Counted from the first letter of the stretch, positions 6,096-14,592 are shown. The stretch is DNA of 40,948 nucleotides from Desulfobacterales bacterium (GCA_015231595.1 JADGBH010000041.1:1-40948); one strand, 5' to 3'. Made by a program: numbers and translations. Notes: generated from the sequence alone by a model not told the origin.

Positions 6096-8726
6096 ATGTC
6101 AAAGAAAAAAAAAGATAAAAAAAAAATAAAGGAAGATCAAAAAAAATTAGAGGAATTATCCCTTGATAAAATAATTGAGCAATCTGAAAATTTTACCAAA
6201 TCAGGCAAAATAAGGGAAAGCATCGATATATTAAAAACAGGAGTAAAAAAATATGGTCTTTTAGAACAGCTAAAACATCTACTATTTCAGGCATATAAAG
6301 CACGGGAAATACAACTGAGAGAAAAGGGAATGCATAAAGAAGCTGATGTTGTTAAGTCCGAAGCTAAAATTTATATGCCATCGATTGATAAATTCTCTGA
6401 AAAAGATATTTTCTCCGTTATTATAGCTGCCTCTAATAAAGAAGCTTTCGAAATATATGGAAAATACTTAAAACAAGGTCATAGAAGTATTCCCTCTGAA
6501 AAAAATCTTGCTAATCGTCTTATTGAGCATCAAGATTGGACACTGCTAAGCTTTTTAGATGAATCAACCCAATTAAAACGAGATGCTTTAATTGTGGAAA
6601 AAGCTATAACCTTCATGGATAATGCTGAATGGGAAAAAGCTCTTGACATAATAGCTCCAATAGGAAGAAATTCCTCTTTTTCATCTTTAAAGATGTTCTG
6701 TAAAGCTATAGTTTCGTTTCATAAAGAAGATGATTCCGATACGTTAAAAGCTTTATCCATGATTGCCGAAGATTTTCCGTTAATGGATATTGTAACAGTT
6801 CTAAAATCAAAGCTATCAAAGAGTGAAGTTATTGATAAGCCCAATACTATGGATATACTTAATTGCTTTTGGGATAAAACAATTAATATCGGTTATTATG
6901 TAGATGTTTTCGCAAAAACCATCGAAAAAAATGACAATAAACAGATGGAGAATTTAATAATTCCCCTTGCAAAAATACTATATCCTAAAGATGCAACAAG
7001 AGCTATATTTGATCTTTTATCGATTTATTGTTTTAATTTATTGCATAGAGGCGCAAATCCAAATATTTGCGATAAAATAGCGTTCAGCATATTAAAGCAG
7101 GAAGATTTAGCTAATTATTTTATGAAAAAAATTACTCTTTTCGATTTTGACCGATTAATATTGAATTCGTTAGTAGATGTCGTGTCTTCATTGAAATATG
7201 AGTTTCCAAATGAACAAGACCGAAATATCGCAATATCATTACTGATATTTAAATTTGTCAGTATAGCTCGAAATAATAATTTTGTTGTCCATAGTAATAG
7301 AGAATGGGATGAAAAAAGGAAAATATTAAATATTACAAGCAAAGATCGTGATGAAATTTTACTGAAATTAGTTTATCAAGGAATAAAATTTGATAAGGAA
7401 AATAAAGAAGGATATAAACTGTTACTCTCCCTTCCAAGAAAAACAAGAAAAGATAGAGATTTAGTATATAACTGCCTTACAGAAATGGCCGGCCAATTTC
7501 CTGATGACCCGTTTCCTTTCCTTGAAATGTCATCAATACATTATGAAAATAATGCATTTAGAAAAGCAGAAAAAGCTCTTGAAGACGCTATGAAAAGAGC
7601 TCCCTATGATAACAGAGTAATTGAACAACATGCTATTTCGTTGCTATATACAGCCGAAAAAAATATTTCTAAAAACCTATATCATTTAGTAAAAAATGAT
7701 ATAGAACGAGCTGAAAATCTTGATAATATTAAATCAAGGCCATTTATAGCTGCCAAAAAAATTCTTTTTGGTCTTTTGATCGCTCCGATATCAACTCCTA
7801 ATGAAATAAACGTTCATATTAAAGAAAAATTCGCTAATACGTCACTTATTGAAAGATTATTTACAATAGGGTTAATGTTAACAGACCTAAAGAAAAAAGA
7901 AATAGATATAAAAATTTCTGTTATTCAAGTAGAATTGTTAAAGATATTGAAACTCGAGAATATATCTTCTATTTCATCATCTGAAATTATCAAACTTTTA
8001 AAACCATTAGATAAAAAATATTCTTTAATATTTCCTAATAATAATTTTTCGATTGATTTATTCGAACCCCTTCAAGATAAAATTCTACAAATAGTTAAAG
8101 ATTCAGATATTATAAATCTTTTTGATTATATTTTTCATCCACCTTTATTTTCTGTAATAAAGAATGAAATAAAAAAACGAAAAAAAAGAGCTGATAAAAC
8201 TATATCTCCAATTTTGGAATTTTTTGATGTAACGATTGATCATTTTAAAGGAAAAAAATTTCATCGGCCTGAAAAATATTATAGGATACTCGATAATGCT
8301 TCAAATGAAGTTATTAATGAATTGAAAGCTATATCAAAACAATTAGCCAAAAAGGCTGAATGGCCTTTAAAAGAAGCCCTTGAACGGTTTGAATTTGATA
8401 TTTTATATGATGATTATCATAATTTTAACGATTTTGATGATTTTCCAGCAATGCCACCAAATTTACCGCCAGAATTCGTTGATGATTTATTTGATGACAG
8501 AAAATTTAAAAAAGAATTCATTAGAATTTTAGATATGTTAGAAGATTTAATAGATGAAGAAGGCTTGAGAGATGCTCCAATCAAAGAAATTAAAAAATTT
8601 AGAGAACATATAAAACATCATAAAGATTTTGCCGATGTAGAAATGATAAGCATGTTTATTCGAATGGGTAGATTAAAAATTTCTAACCTTTCACCGGAGC
8701 TTCGAGCATTACTTGGATTGTCTTAA
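6096..8726 (+). CDS. Large partly TPR-like hypothetical protein of the chaperone operon
   Basis: An 876-aa protein with no recognised catalytic motif. The N-terminus is extremely Lys-rich (KKKKDKKKIKEDQKK). The body looks alpha-helical throughout. Segments about 20-60 and 455-535 (for example PFLEMSSIHYENNAFRKAEKALEDAM) resemble tetratricopeptide repeats. A region near 765-800 is rich in Asp, Phe and Pro, with DDYHNFNDFDDF followed by PAMPPNLPPEFVDD. There is no signal peptide or membrane segment, so it is probably cytoplasmic. Its size, helical repeats and neighbours suggest a scaffold or co-chaperone that presents clients to the Hsp70 encoded downstream, but this rests on context only. Confidence 0.65.
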   Translation: MSKKKKDKKKIKEDQKKLEELSLDKIIEQSENFTKSGKIRESIDILKTGVKKYGLLEQLKHLLFQAYKAREIQLREKGMHKEADVVKSEAKIYMPSIDKFSEKDIFSVIIAASNKEAFEIYGKYLKQGHRSIPSEKNLANRLIEHQDWTLLSFLDESTQLKRDALIVEKAITFMDNAEWEKALDIIAPIGRNSSFSSLKMFCKAIVSFHKEDDSDTLKALSMIAEDFPLMDIVTVLKSKLSKSEVIDKPNTMDILNCFWDKTINIGYYVDVFAKTIEKNDNKQMENLIIPLAKILYPKDATRAIFDLLSIYCFNLLHRGANPNICDKIAFSILKQEDLANYFMKKITLFDFDRLILNSLVDVVSSLKYEFPNEQDRNIAISLLIFKFVSIARNNNFVVHSNREWDEKRKILNITSKDRDEILLKLVYQGIKFDKENKEGYKLLLSLPRKTRKDRDLVYNCLTEMAGQFPDDPFPFLEMSSIHYENNAFRKAEKALEDAMKRAPYDNRVIEQHAISLLYTAEKNISKNLYHLVKNDIERAENLDNIKSRPFIAAKKILFGLLIAPISTPNEINVHIKEKFANTSLIERLFTIGLMLTDLKKKEIDIKISVIQVELLKILKLENISSISSSEIIKLLKPLDKKYSLIFPNNNFSIDLFEPLQDKILQIVKDSDIINLFDYIFHPPLFSVIKNEIKKRKKRADKTISPILEFFDVTIDHFKGKKFHRPEKYYRILDNASNEVINELKAISKQLAKKAEWPLKEALERFEFDILYDDYHNFNDFDDFPAMPPNLPPEFVDDLFDDRKFKKEFIRILDMLEDLIDEEGLRDAPIKEIKKFREHIKHHKDFADVEMISMFIRMGRLKISNLSPELRALLGLS

Positions 8727-8778
8727 AACGCAAAAACGCTAAGTTCTTAATTACTTACTCATAATAGGAATATTGACA

Positions 8779-9075
8779 ATGTTTGTTTATTATTTAATTC
8801 TTAATGCAGATTTAAATGCCTCAGACGATGATATTAGAAAGTCTTATATTGAACTTGTAAAAAAATATCCTCCTGAAAAAGAACCAGTAAAATTTCAACA
8901 AATTACAGAAGCTTATGAAGCTATAAAAGATAAAAGAAGTCGTATAAACCAAAAGCTTTTTGGATCTAATAAGACTTCAAACTATGAGCATTTACTTAAT
9001 TTAATAAAAGATTCTATTCAAGCAAAAAGAAAAAGAGTAGGATTAAAAGAAATATTTAAAGCGCAAAAAAAATAA
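8779..9075 (+). CDS. Small J-domain protein lacking the HPD motif
   Basis: A 98-aa protein. ATG at 8779 is chosen over the TTG at 8773 because AGGA lies 9 nt upstream. The first ~62 residues align by eye with a J domain: YYLILNADLNASDDDIRKSY is helix I/II, QITEAYEAIKDKRSRINQKL is helix III, and FG follows. The invariant HPD between helices II and III is replaced by P31-P32-E33 (KKYPPEKEP). HPD is needed in known J proteins to stimulate Hsp70 ATPase, so this protein either uses a different interface or only recruits. The C-terminal 35 residues are basic. It is followed by a GrpE-like gene and an Hsp70 gene in the same operon, which supports the J-domain call despite the lost motif. Confidence 0.78.
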   Translation: MFVYYLILNADLNASDDDIRKSYIELVKKYPPEKEPVKFQQITEAYEAIKDKRSRINQKLFGSNKTSNYEHLLNLIKDSIQAKRKRVGLKEIFKAQKK

Positions 9076-9088
9076 AAAAGGATGAAAT

Positions 9089-9883
9089 GTGGAAGATTTT
9101 TTTGAAATTCCAAAATGGCTTATCGATTTTTCAGATAAGGTTGATAAAAAAATTGTAATCCCGCTAATTAAAAAAAGCATCAATGCTTTATCTAAATGGC
9201 TTAATAAAAAAGTAGATGACTATGTTGTTGTATCTAAATGGAAAGAAACCGCCCTTGACGATTTTAAAGTTTGGCTCTCGGAACTAAGCTATATACCTTC
9301 TTCAGATGAAGAAGACGACGAAACTTCCGAAATGGTATCATGTGATCTTTATACGCTGCTTTCAGAATTTGCTGCATTAAGGCAGGAAATTAAAATGCAA
9401 AACAGGGAACAAAATAAAACTATACAAATGTTTTCAACTTTTCTTGAATCCTACAATCATACTGTAGAAACTTTTAAGGAACAAAATAGTAATATCCAAG
9501 AGCTCGAAGAAAGAATAAGAAAAAACTGCGAAGAAAAAATGGTTATTCCTTTTTTAGATGTGAGAGATTCCCTTGTTAGGGGCCATGAATCATGTAAAAG
9601 CCTAAAAAATACAAAATTTTTAATTTTCGGATCATCTCACAAAATAGACACGATAATTCAAGGATATGAAATCGCTCTAAGAAAATTTGACAGATCATTA
9701 GAGGATGTTGGTGTGAAAATTATTAAATCCATAGGAAACTCTTTTGATCCGAAAATTATGAAAGCAGTAGGAACAAAATCTATTTCAGGAATGGAAAAAG
9801 GTATTGTAGTTGAAGAATACTTAACAGGTTTTATGCGAGGCGAAAAAATTTTAAGATTAGCAGAAGTAATTGTAAATGAATAG
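9089..9883 (+). CDS. Enlarged GrpE-like nucleotide exchange factor
   Basis: A 264-aa protein with a GTG start and AGGA 6 nt upstream. The last ~70 residues match the GrpE head: GYEIALRKFDRSLEDVGV, then FDPKIMKAVGT, then VVEEYLTGFMRGEKILRLAE. Residues about 105-165 are a predicted coiled coil (QEIKMQNREQNKTIQMFSTF onward), equivalent to the GrpE dimer stalk. Unlike typical GrpE (about 190 aa), it has an extra ~100-residue N-terminal region with a helical KKSINALSKWLNKKVDDYV segment and an acidic patch (SSDEEDDETSE). In the family GrpE releases ADP from Hsp70. The N-terminal extension is unrecognised and could tie the exchange factor to a specific partner or to the membrane surface. Confidence 0.8.
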   Translation: MEDFFEIPKWLIDFSDKVDKKIVIPLIKKSINALSKWLNKKVDDYVVVSKWKETALDDFKVWLSELSYIPSSDEEDDETSEMVSCDLYTLLSEFAALRQEIKMQNREQNKTIQMFSTFLESYNHTVETFKEQNSNIQELEERIRKNCEEKMVIPFLDVRDSLVRGHESCKSLKNTKFLIFGSSHKIDTIIQGYEIALRKFDRSLEDVGVKIIKSIGNSFDPKIMKAVGTKSISGMEKGIVVEEYLTGFMRGEKILRLAEVIVNE

Positions 9884-9926
9884 TTAATAATATTAAATTT
9901 TATAATATGAATGAGGTGACAAAAAA

Positions 9927-11684
9927 ATGGAGCCAATAGTAGGAATAGACTTAGGAACAACTAACTCAGAAATCGCATTTATTATCAATGAATCAGCGGA
10001 AGTTTTAAAGCTTAATGATGACGGCATAGTTCCATCATGTGTAGGAATAGATAACAATGATCAAATTATAGTTGGGCTGGAAGCAAAAAATCAATATGCA
10101 ATGGCTCCCGACAGAACAGTGATTTCTGTTAAAAGACTGATGGGCACAGATACAAAAATCAAAATGAAAACTTCGACATTTTTGCCTCAGGAAATTTCTG
10201 CTTTTATACTTAAATCATTAAAGGAACGAGCTGAAAAAGTTATAGGAACAAAAGTCAATAAGGCTGTAATTACGGTGCCTGCATATTTTACAGATTCTCA
10301 AAGACAAGCGACAAGAGAAGCTGGAGAAATAGCAGGTCTTGAAGTTGTAAGAATTATCAACGAGCCAACAGCCGCCGCTCTTGCTTATGAAAGTCAAAGC
10401 TCAGGAACTCAAAAAATTTTAATATATGATCTTGGCGGAGGAACTTTTGATGTCTCTATAGTAAAAATCCAAGAAGGCGTTGTAGAAGTACTTTCCAGTA
10501 CAGGCGATAACCATCTCGGAGGGGACGATTTTGACGATAAAATAATTAAATCTTTAGTGGAGCATTTAAAAAATACCCATAAACTAAATGTCGAAGACAA
10601 TCCCCTTACAATGGCAAGGCTTAAAAGAGCTGCCGAATCAGCTAAAATTCGGCTTTCCTATGAGCCTTACACAAAAATTGAAGAAGACCATATTGGTAAA
10701 AAATTTTTTAGGGAGATTCATCTTATTTATGAGATGTCCCGAATCCAGTTAGAAGAATTAATAGAGCATGATCTTTCAAGAACAATGGATTCAATAAATA
10801 AAGCCTTAAGCGATGCTAATCTTCTTGCATCTGATATAGATAAAATAATTCTTGTTGGAGGATCCACAAGAATACCGAAAATTTCGCACCTTCTTGAAAC
10901 AAAATTTGGAATGCTTCCCCATGGTGAAATAGATCCTGACCTTTGCGTTGCTCTTGGAGCAGCTATACAGGCAGGAAGAGAAATGGGCATTGATTCCACA
11001 AGCATTCTTTTAGATATAACTCCTTATACTTTTGGAACATCTGCTCTTGGAGAAATAAACGGAGTTCCTTCCTATAGCATGTTTGTTCCTATAATACGCA
11101 GAAATACAAAACTTCCTACTAAAAAAAGTGATGCATTTTATACTGTAGTTGATAACCAAGAAGCTGTTGAAGTAAAAATCTACCAAGGTGAACATCCTGA
11201 TGCAAATGATAATGTGTTAATAGGCGAATATCACTTTAAACTTACAAAAGCTCCTGCCGGCAGTGTTATTATTCTTGATTTTGAATTGGATATAAACGGG
11301 ATATTAAAAATAAAAGCAACTGAAAAAATGAGCGGGCGGCATATTAATGCAGTTATTGAAAATGCGGTATCTCGATTTACAAAAACAGAATTAGCTGTTA
11401 CAAGAAAAAAAATAGACAATATATGGTTACAAGGAAAAACATCTGAAAATGAAGAATTAAACGATTCTTCTGATGAGTCAGAAATAATTGATTTAGTTGA
11501 TACATCGCAATTTGATGAGGTAATTCAAAAAGCAGAATCAAAATTGCCTAATGCTTCTACGGATGATAAAGATGATATAATAAACCTCCTCGAAGATATA
11601 AAAGATGCTTTAGCCGATGGACGAATACAGGATGCAGCGGATTTAAAAAAAGAGTTAGAAGATATTCTTTTTTATATTGAGTAA
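9927..11684 (+). CDS. Hsp70-family chaperone (DnaK/HscC-like, specialised)
   Basis: A 585-aa Hsp70. Nucleotide-binding signatures are intact: VGIDLGTTNSE (5-15), DLGGGTFDVS (168-177) and GGSTRIPK (311-318). The interdomain linker is ILLDITPYTFG near 360-370, followed by a beta substrate-binding domain and a shortened helical lid. It is about 50 residues shorter than DnaK. The C-terminus ends in LEDILFYIE without an EEVD-like or acidic DnaK tail, and has a Ser/Asp/Glu-rich linker (NDSSDESEIIDLVD). A strong ribosome binding site (GAGGTGA) precedes it. The divergent length, and partners that are likewise atypical, suggest a dedicated Hsp70 rather than the housekeeping DnaK. It is expected to be cytoplasmic and to work with the two preceding proteins. 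Confidence 0.9.
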   Translation: MEPIVGIDLGTTNSEIAFIINESAEVLKLNDDGIVPSCVGIDNNDQIIVGLEAKNQYAMAPDRTVISVKRLMGTDTKIKMKTSTFLPQEISAFILKSLKERAEKVIGTKVNKAVITVPAYFTDSQRQATREAGEIAGLEVVRIINEPTAAALAYESQSSGTQKILIYDLGGGTFDVSIVKIQEGVVEVLSSTGDNHLGGDDFDDKIIKSLVEHLKNTHKLNVEDNPLTMARLKRAAESAKIRLSYEPYTKIEEDHIGKKFFREIHLIYEMSRIQLEELIEHDLSRTMDSINKALSDANLLASDIDKIILVGGSTRIPKISHLLETKFGMLPHGEIDPDLCVALGAAIQAGREMGIDSTSILLDITPYTFGTSALGEINGVPSYSMFVPIIRRNTKLPTKKSDAFYTVVDNQEAVEVKIYQGEHPDANDNVLIGEYHFKLTKAPAGSVIILDFELDINGILKIKATEKMSGRHINAVIENAVSRFTKTELAVTRKKIDNIWLQGKTSENEELNDSSDESEIIDLVDTSQFDEVIQKAESKLPNASTDDKDDIINLLEDIKDALADGRIQDAADLKKELEDILFYIE

Positions 11685-11703
11685 TAAAATAATAAGGTGT
11701 TAA

Positions 11704-11985
11704 ATGAAACGATGCCCAGCTTGTAACGCAAAGTATACCGAAGGACAATACTGCCGTCGATGCGGCATGGATATAGGTTCTCTTCTTAATATAAAAAAAA
11801 AAGCAGAAGAGTATAAACAAAAGGCTATTGACGCGTTTATAAATGGAAGCAGCAAAGAAATGCATGAATACGCTAAAAAGTGCGTTTCTTTGCTAAAATC
11901 CCCCGCTAATATGAAAATTTTAGCTTGTTCCGCGCTTTTAAATAAAAAATTTAAAAAATCCATTTATTTATGGAGAGAATTATAA
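11704..11985 (+). CDS. Small zinc-ribbon protein
   Basis: A 93-aa protein starting with a compact zinc ribbon (CPACNAKYTEGQYCRRCG: C4, C7, C15, C18). A basic alpha-helical body of about 70 residues follows and resembles a single TPR-like helix pair (YKQKAIDAFINGSSKEMHEY, later ILACSALLNKKFKKSIYLW). The ATG is preceded by AAGGTG and lies 19 nt after the hsp70 stop, so it is probably the last gene of the chaperone operon. Function is unknown; zinc ribbons in chaperone settings often bind unfolded protein, as in DnaJ, but that is only an analogy. It converges on the tmRNA gene. Confidence 0.7.
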   Translation: MKRCPACNAKYTEGQYCRRCGMDIGSLLNIKKKAEEYKQKAIDAFINGSSKEMHEYAKKCVSLLKSPANMKILACSALLNKKFKKSIYLWREL

Positions 11986-12058
11986 CTAACTGGCCATATT
12001 TGATAAGGAATACCAAAATACGATGATAGCATCACTGTAATTAAGGTAATTAAGTTAG

Positions 12059-12408
12059 TGGAGGCGGCGGGAGTTGAACCCGCGTCCGAAAACATTCCAC
12101 AAGAACATCTACATACATAGTCTATCTTTAAAATTTCGCCCATTAACTTCACCATAGACAAGTTTTTAATAAGCTATTCTGTTAAATTTCACATGAGTTG
12201 ATACAGACACTCAAAACATGCTATCCTGCAGAGTCGACACCTTTTCTAAGTTCACAGGAGAAACGTAGAAAGATGTTAGCCAATTAAGCGGCTAAAGCGT
12301 ATGCGTAATCGTCTGCGTTTGTGTTTAAATCCGCCTTTTTAACGAGGTATGCGGGACCCCGGTATGCAGTTATTGCTTCATTATCCCCGTCGAAGCCGTT
12401 TCGCCCCC
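12059..12408 (-). ncRNA. ssrA: tmRNA (transfer-messenger RNA)
   Basis: The minus strand begins GGGGGCGAAACGGCTTCGAC, the usual tmRNA 5' end, and finishes with a T arm (GCGGG, TTCAACT, CCCGC) and acceptor strand CGCCTCC plus discriminator A. The two ends pair over 7 bp with one G-U. CCA is not encoded. The tag frame, read on the minus strand from 12322 to 12284, is TNADDYAYALAA followed by TAA; the first residue depends on the resume codon, which I take as ACA. tmRNA with SmpB rescues stalled ribosomes and marks the nascent protein for proteolysis. It lies 29 nt downstream of tRNA-Phe and is probably co-transcribed with it. Confidence 0.97.
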
Positions 12409-12437
12409 CTATAAATTAGGGTAAGGATAAGAATTTG

Positions 12438-12513
12438 TGGTGCCGAGGGACAGAATCGAACTGCCCACACGGGGATTTTCAGTCCCCTGCTCTACCGACT
12501 GAGCTACCTCGGC
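12438..12513 (-). tRNA. tRNA-Phe (GAA)
   Basis: A complete 76-nt cloverleaf: acceptor GCCGAGG/CCTCGGC, D arm GCTC/GAGC, anticodon stem GGGGA/TCCCC with loop CTGAAAA (anticodon GAA) and T arm with TTCGATT. CCA is encoded in the genome. Confidence 0.98.
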
Positions 12514-12525
12514 AACACTTTTTGC

Positions 12526-12555
12526 TTTTTACATTATTTGATGATTATTTGTCAA
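12526..12555 (-). promoter_or_regulatory. Promoter of the tRNA-Phe/tmRNA unit
   Basis: On the minus strand a perfect -35 TTGACA (12555-12550) and a -10 TAAAAA (12531-12526) are separated by 18 nt. Transcription would start about 6 nt before the tRNA. No separate promoter fits in the 29-nt gap before the tmRNA. Confidence 0.65.
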
Positions 12556-12634
12556 GATTTTTTATTATTCTTCAAATCTTTCATTTTGGAAAGATAATTT
12601 ATTTCTATTAATTGACTAAATTACTACATATATG

Positions 12635-12643
12635 TGATATAAT
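12635..12643 (+). promoter_or_regulatory. Extended -10 promoter upstream of gspE
   Basis: TGATATAAT combines an extended TGn element with a perfect TATAAT, 46 nt before the gspE start. A TTGACT lies upstream, but at 20 nt spacing, so the extended -10 element probably dominates. Confidence 0.5.
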
Positions 12644-12689
12644 ATTATGATTTAAAATAAATTACCATCTTAATTATGAGGCAACAAAT

Positions 12690-14198
12690 ATGACAATTTC
12701 TTACAATGAATATCCAAATGAACCAGTTATACTTGAAAATCTTTCAATAAAATTTATGAAACAATCCAAATTTATTCCAATCCAAGTATATAACAATATC
12801 ATTAAAATAGCTATAGTTGATATAAATGATTTATCAACTATTGATACACTAAAACAAATTTCAGGTATGAGACTTGAGATCGTTGAGGGGACAGAAGAAG
12901 ATATAATTGATGCCATAGAACGCCTTTATGGGTCGGGCAGACAATCTATAGAAACTATAATAGAAGAAGCTGACAAGGATATATATGAACTGACTCAAGG
13001 TCTTGATGACAATATAGAACATTTAAAGGATATTGCTTCTGAAGCACCTATTATAAGGCTTGTTAATCGTTTAATATTAAATGCTGTTGAAAGCGGAGCG
13101 AGCGATATTCATTTTGAACCTTTTGATAATGACTTCAGAGTAAGATATAGAATAGATGGGCTTCTAAATGAAGTTGAATCTCCCCCAAAAAAACTTCAAG
13201 CGGCTGTAATTTCAAGAATCAAAATTATGGCCAAACTTGATATTGCTGAAAGACGTCTGCCTCAAGATGGAAGAATTAAGCTTAAAATTGAAGGCAAAGA
13301 AATTGATTTTAGAGTTTCAACTCTTCCAAGCATTTTTGGAGAAAGTCTTGTAATGCGGATTTTAGACAGGGAAAGTCTGCTTTTAGATTTAAAGCAAATT
13401 GGTTTTTCAACAAATATGTATGAGGAATATATTGAGTTAATTGCAAAACCTTATGGAATGGTTCTTGTTACAGGACCTACGGGCAGTGGAAAGACATCAA
13501 CTTTATATACCACTTTGTCAAAAATAAATTCTCCGGAAAAAAAAATTATTACCCTTGAGGATCCTGTTGAATATCAGCTTCAAGGAATTAACCAAATTCA
13601 AGTTAGCGTTAAAATTGGTCTTACTTTCGCAGGAGGGCTTAGGGCTATAGTTCGCCAAGATCCTGATATAATACTTGTAGGAGAAATAAGAGACAAAGAA
13701 ACTGCTGAAATTGCTATTCAGTCAGCTTTAACAGGACATCTTATATTCAGTACCCTACACACAAATGATGCTGCTGGATCCATTACAAGACTTTTAGATA
13801 TGGGGGTAGAAAATTTTCTACTTAATTCTACTATACTTGGAATATTGGCGCAAAGACTAATTAGAGTTAATTGTCAAGCATGTAAAAATAAAATTATGCC
13901 GGAAGACAGGCTTTTAAAAGCTGTAGGTTTTTCTAAAGTATCAGGAATGAATTTTTATGCTGGAACTGGCTGCAAAGAATGCAGGAATACTGGTTTTAAA
14001 GGAAGAATAGGAATATTTGAGCTACTTAAAGTTGATGAGGATATAAGAAAACTCATAATTGAAGGTGCAAGCTCTGAAAAAATAAAAGAATCGGCTATAA
14101 ACAAAGGAATGGTTACTCTAAGAAATGATGGTCTTCTTAAAATTAAAAATGGTATTACAACTATTCCTGAAATTTTAAGAGTAACTCTTGAAATTTAA
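12690..14198 (+). CDS. gspE: Type II secretion system ATPase GspE
   Basis: A 502-aa protein of the usual GspE length. The N-terminal cytoplasmic domain is at about 1-110. The AAA-type ATPase core has Walker A GPTGSGKT (262-269), an Asp box around ITLEDPVEY (287-295), Walker B DPDIILVGE (324-332) and a His box with TLHTNDA. A tetracysteine zinc motif (C395, C398, C428, C431) is diagnostic of GspE/PilB-type ATPases. GspE powers pseudopilus assembly at the inner membrane through GspL and GspF. GAGG lies upstream of the ATG. It heads the secretion cluster, but a 394-nt gap separates it from gspF, so it could be transcribed separately. PilB is excluded by the clear gsp context downstream. Confidence 0.95.
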   Translation: MTISYNEYPNEPVILENLSIKFMKQSKFIPIQVYNNIIKIAIVDINDLSTIDTLKQISGMRLEIVEGTEEDIIDAIERLYGSGRQSIETIIEEADKDIYELTQGLDDNIEHLKDIASEAPIIRLVNRLILNAVESGASDIHFEPFDNDFRVRYRIDGLLNEVESPPKKLQAAVISRIKIMAKLDIAERRLPQDGRIKLKIEGKEIDFRVSTLPSIFGESLVMRILDRESLLLDLKQIGFSTNMYEEYIELIAKPYGMVLVTGPTGSGKTSTLYTTLSKINSPEKKIITLEDPVEYQLQGINQIQVSVKIGLTFAGGLRAIVRQDPDIILVGEIRDKETAEIAIQSALTGHLIFSTLHTNDAAGSITRLLDMGVENFLLNSTILGILAQRLIRVNCQACKNKIMPEDRLLKAVGFSKVSGMNFYAGTGCKECRNTGFKGRIGIFELLKVDEDIRKLIIEGASSEKIKESAINKGMVTLRNDGLLKIKNGITTIPEILRVTLEI

Positions 14199-14211
14199 AT
14201 AGATAGGTTCG

Positions 14212-14233
14212 TTATTGACAATATCGTCAATAA
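14212..14233. repeat. Inverted repeat after gspE
   Basis: Two perfect 8-nt arms, TTATTGAC and GTCAATAA, enclose AATATC. The core TTGAY-N6-RTCAA recurs in the 31364-31403 palindrome. There is no T-run, so it is not an obvious terminator. Confidence 0.6.
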
Positions 14234-14373
14234 TATAAAAAATTACTCTCTATAAGTATTTTTTCATGATAATATTATTAAAAAACCGCTAATGGCTGGA
14301 ATCAACCATCCCTATAAATGCATAAAGACAATTAAATATTATAATTTTTTATATAAGATTATCCAAATGAGCC

Positions 14374-14396
14374 ATTTATGCTTGCAAGCCATAAAT
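14374..14396. repeat. Near-perfect palindrome in the gspE-gspF gap
   Basis: ATTTAT, then the 10-nt palindrome GCTTGCAAGC, then one extra C and ATAAAT. It could form a hairpin with a one-nucleotide bulge or bind a dimeric regulator. There is no following T-run. Confidence 0.5.
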
Positions 14397-14592
14397 ATAT
14401 ACTAAGAGCTAAGTTAAATTTATTCAAATAAAAATATATAATAATAGCAGCAAACTAACTATATTAGATAACAACAAATTATCAATATTTCTGGACTAAA
14501 ACAATTATCAGGCACGAATTTTGAATATCTAATGAAGTCTTTTAAAAATTTTAAAGCAACTCGCGAGATAAAAAAATAAATTAAGAAGTGAT

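Larger units (their letters stand above)
14199..14592. other. 394-nt gene-free gap between gspE and gspF
   Basis: No convincing gene is seen. The only short frame (ATG at 14292, 37 codons) lacks a ribosome binding site. The gap holds two palindromes: TTATTGAC-6 nt-GTCAATAA just after gspE, and a near-perfect one centred on GCTTGCAAGC at 14380-14389. Such a gap is unusual inside a cluster whose other genes are tightly packed; an internal promoter or small RNA is possible. Confidence 0.6.

Noticed and set aside
12000..12058. Intrinsic terminator of tmRNA
   Set aside because: Only 4-bp stems without a proper T-run are visible here.
14292..14405. 37-codon ORF in the gspE-gspF gap
   Set aside because: No ribosome binding site, composition like random AT-rich sequence, and it overlaps a palindrome.
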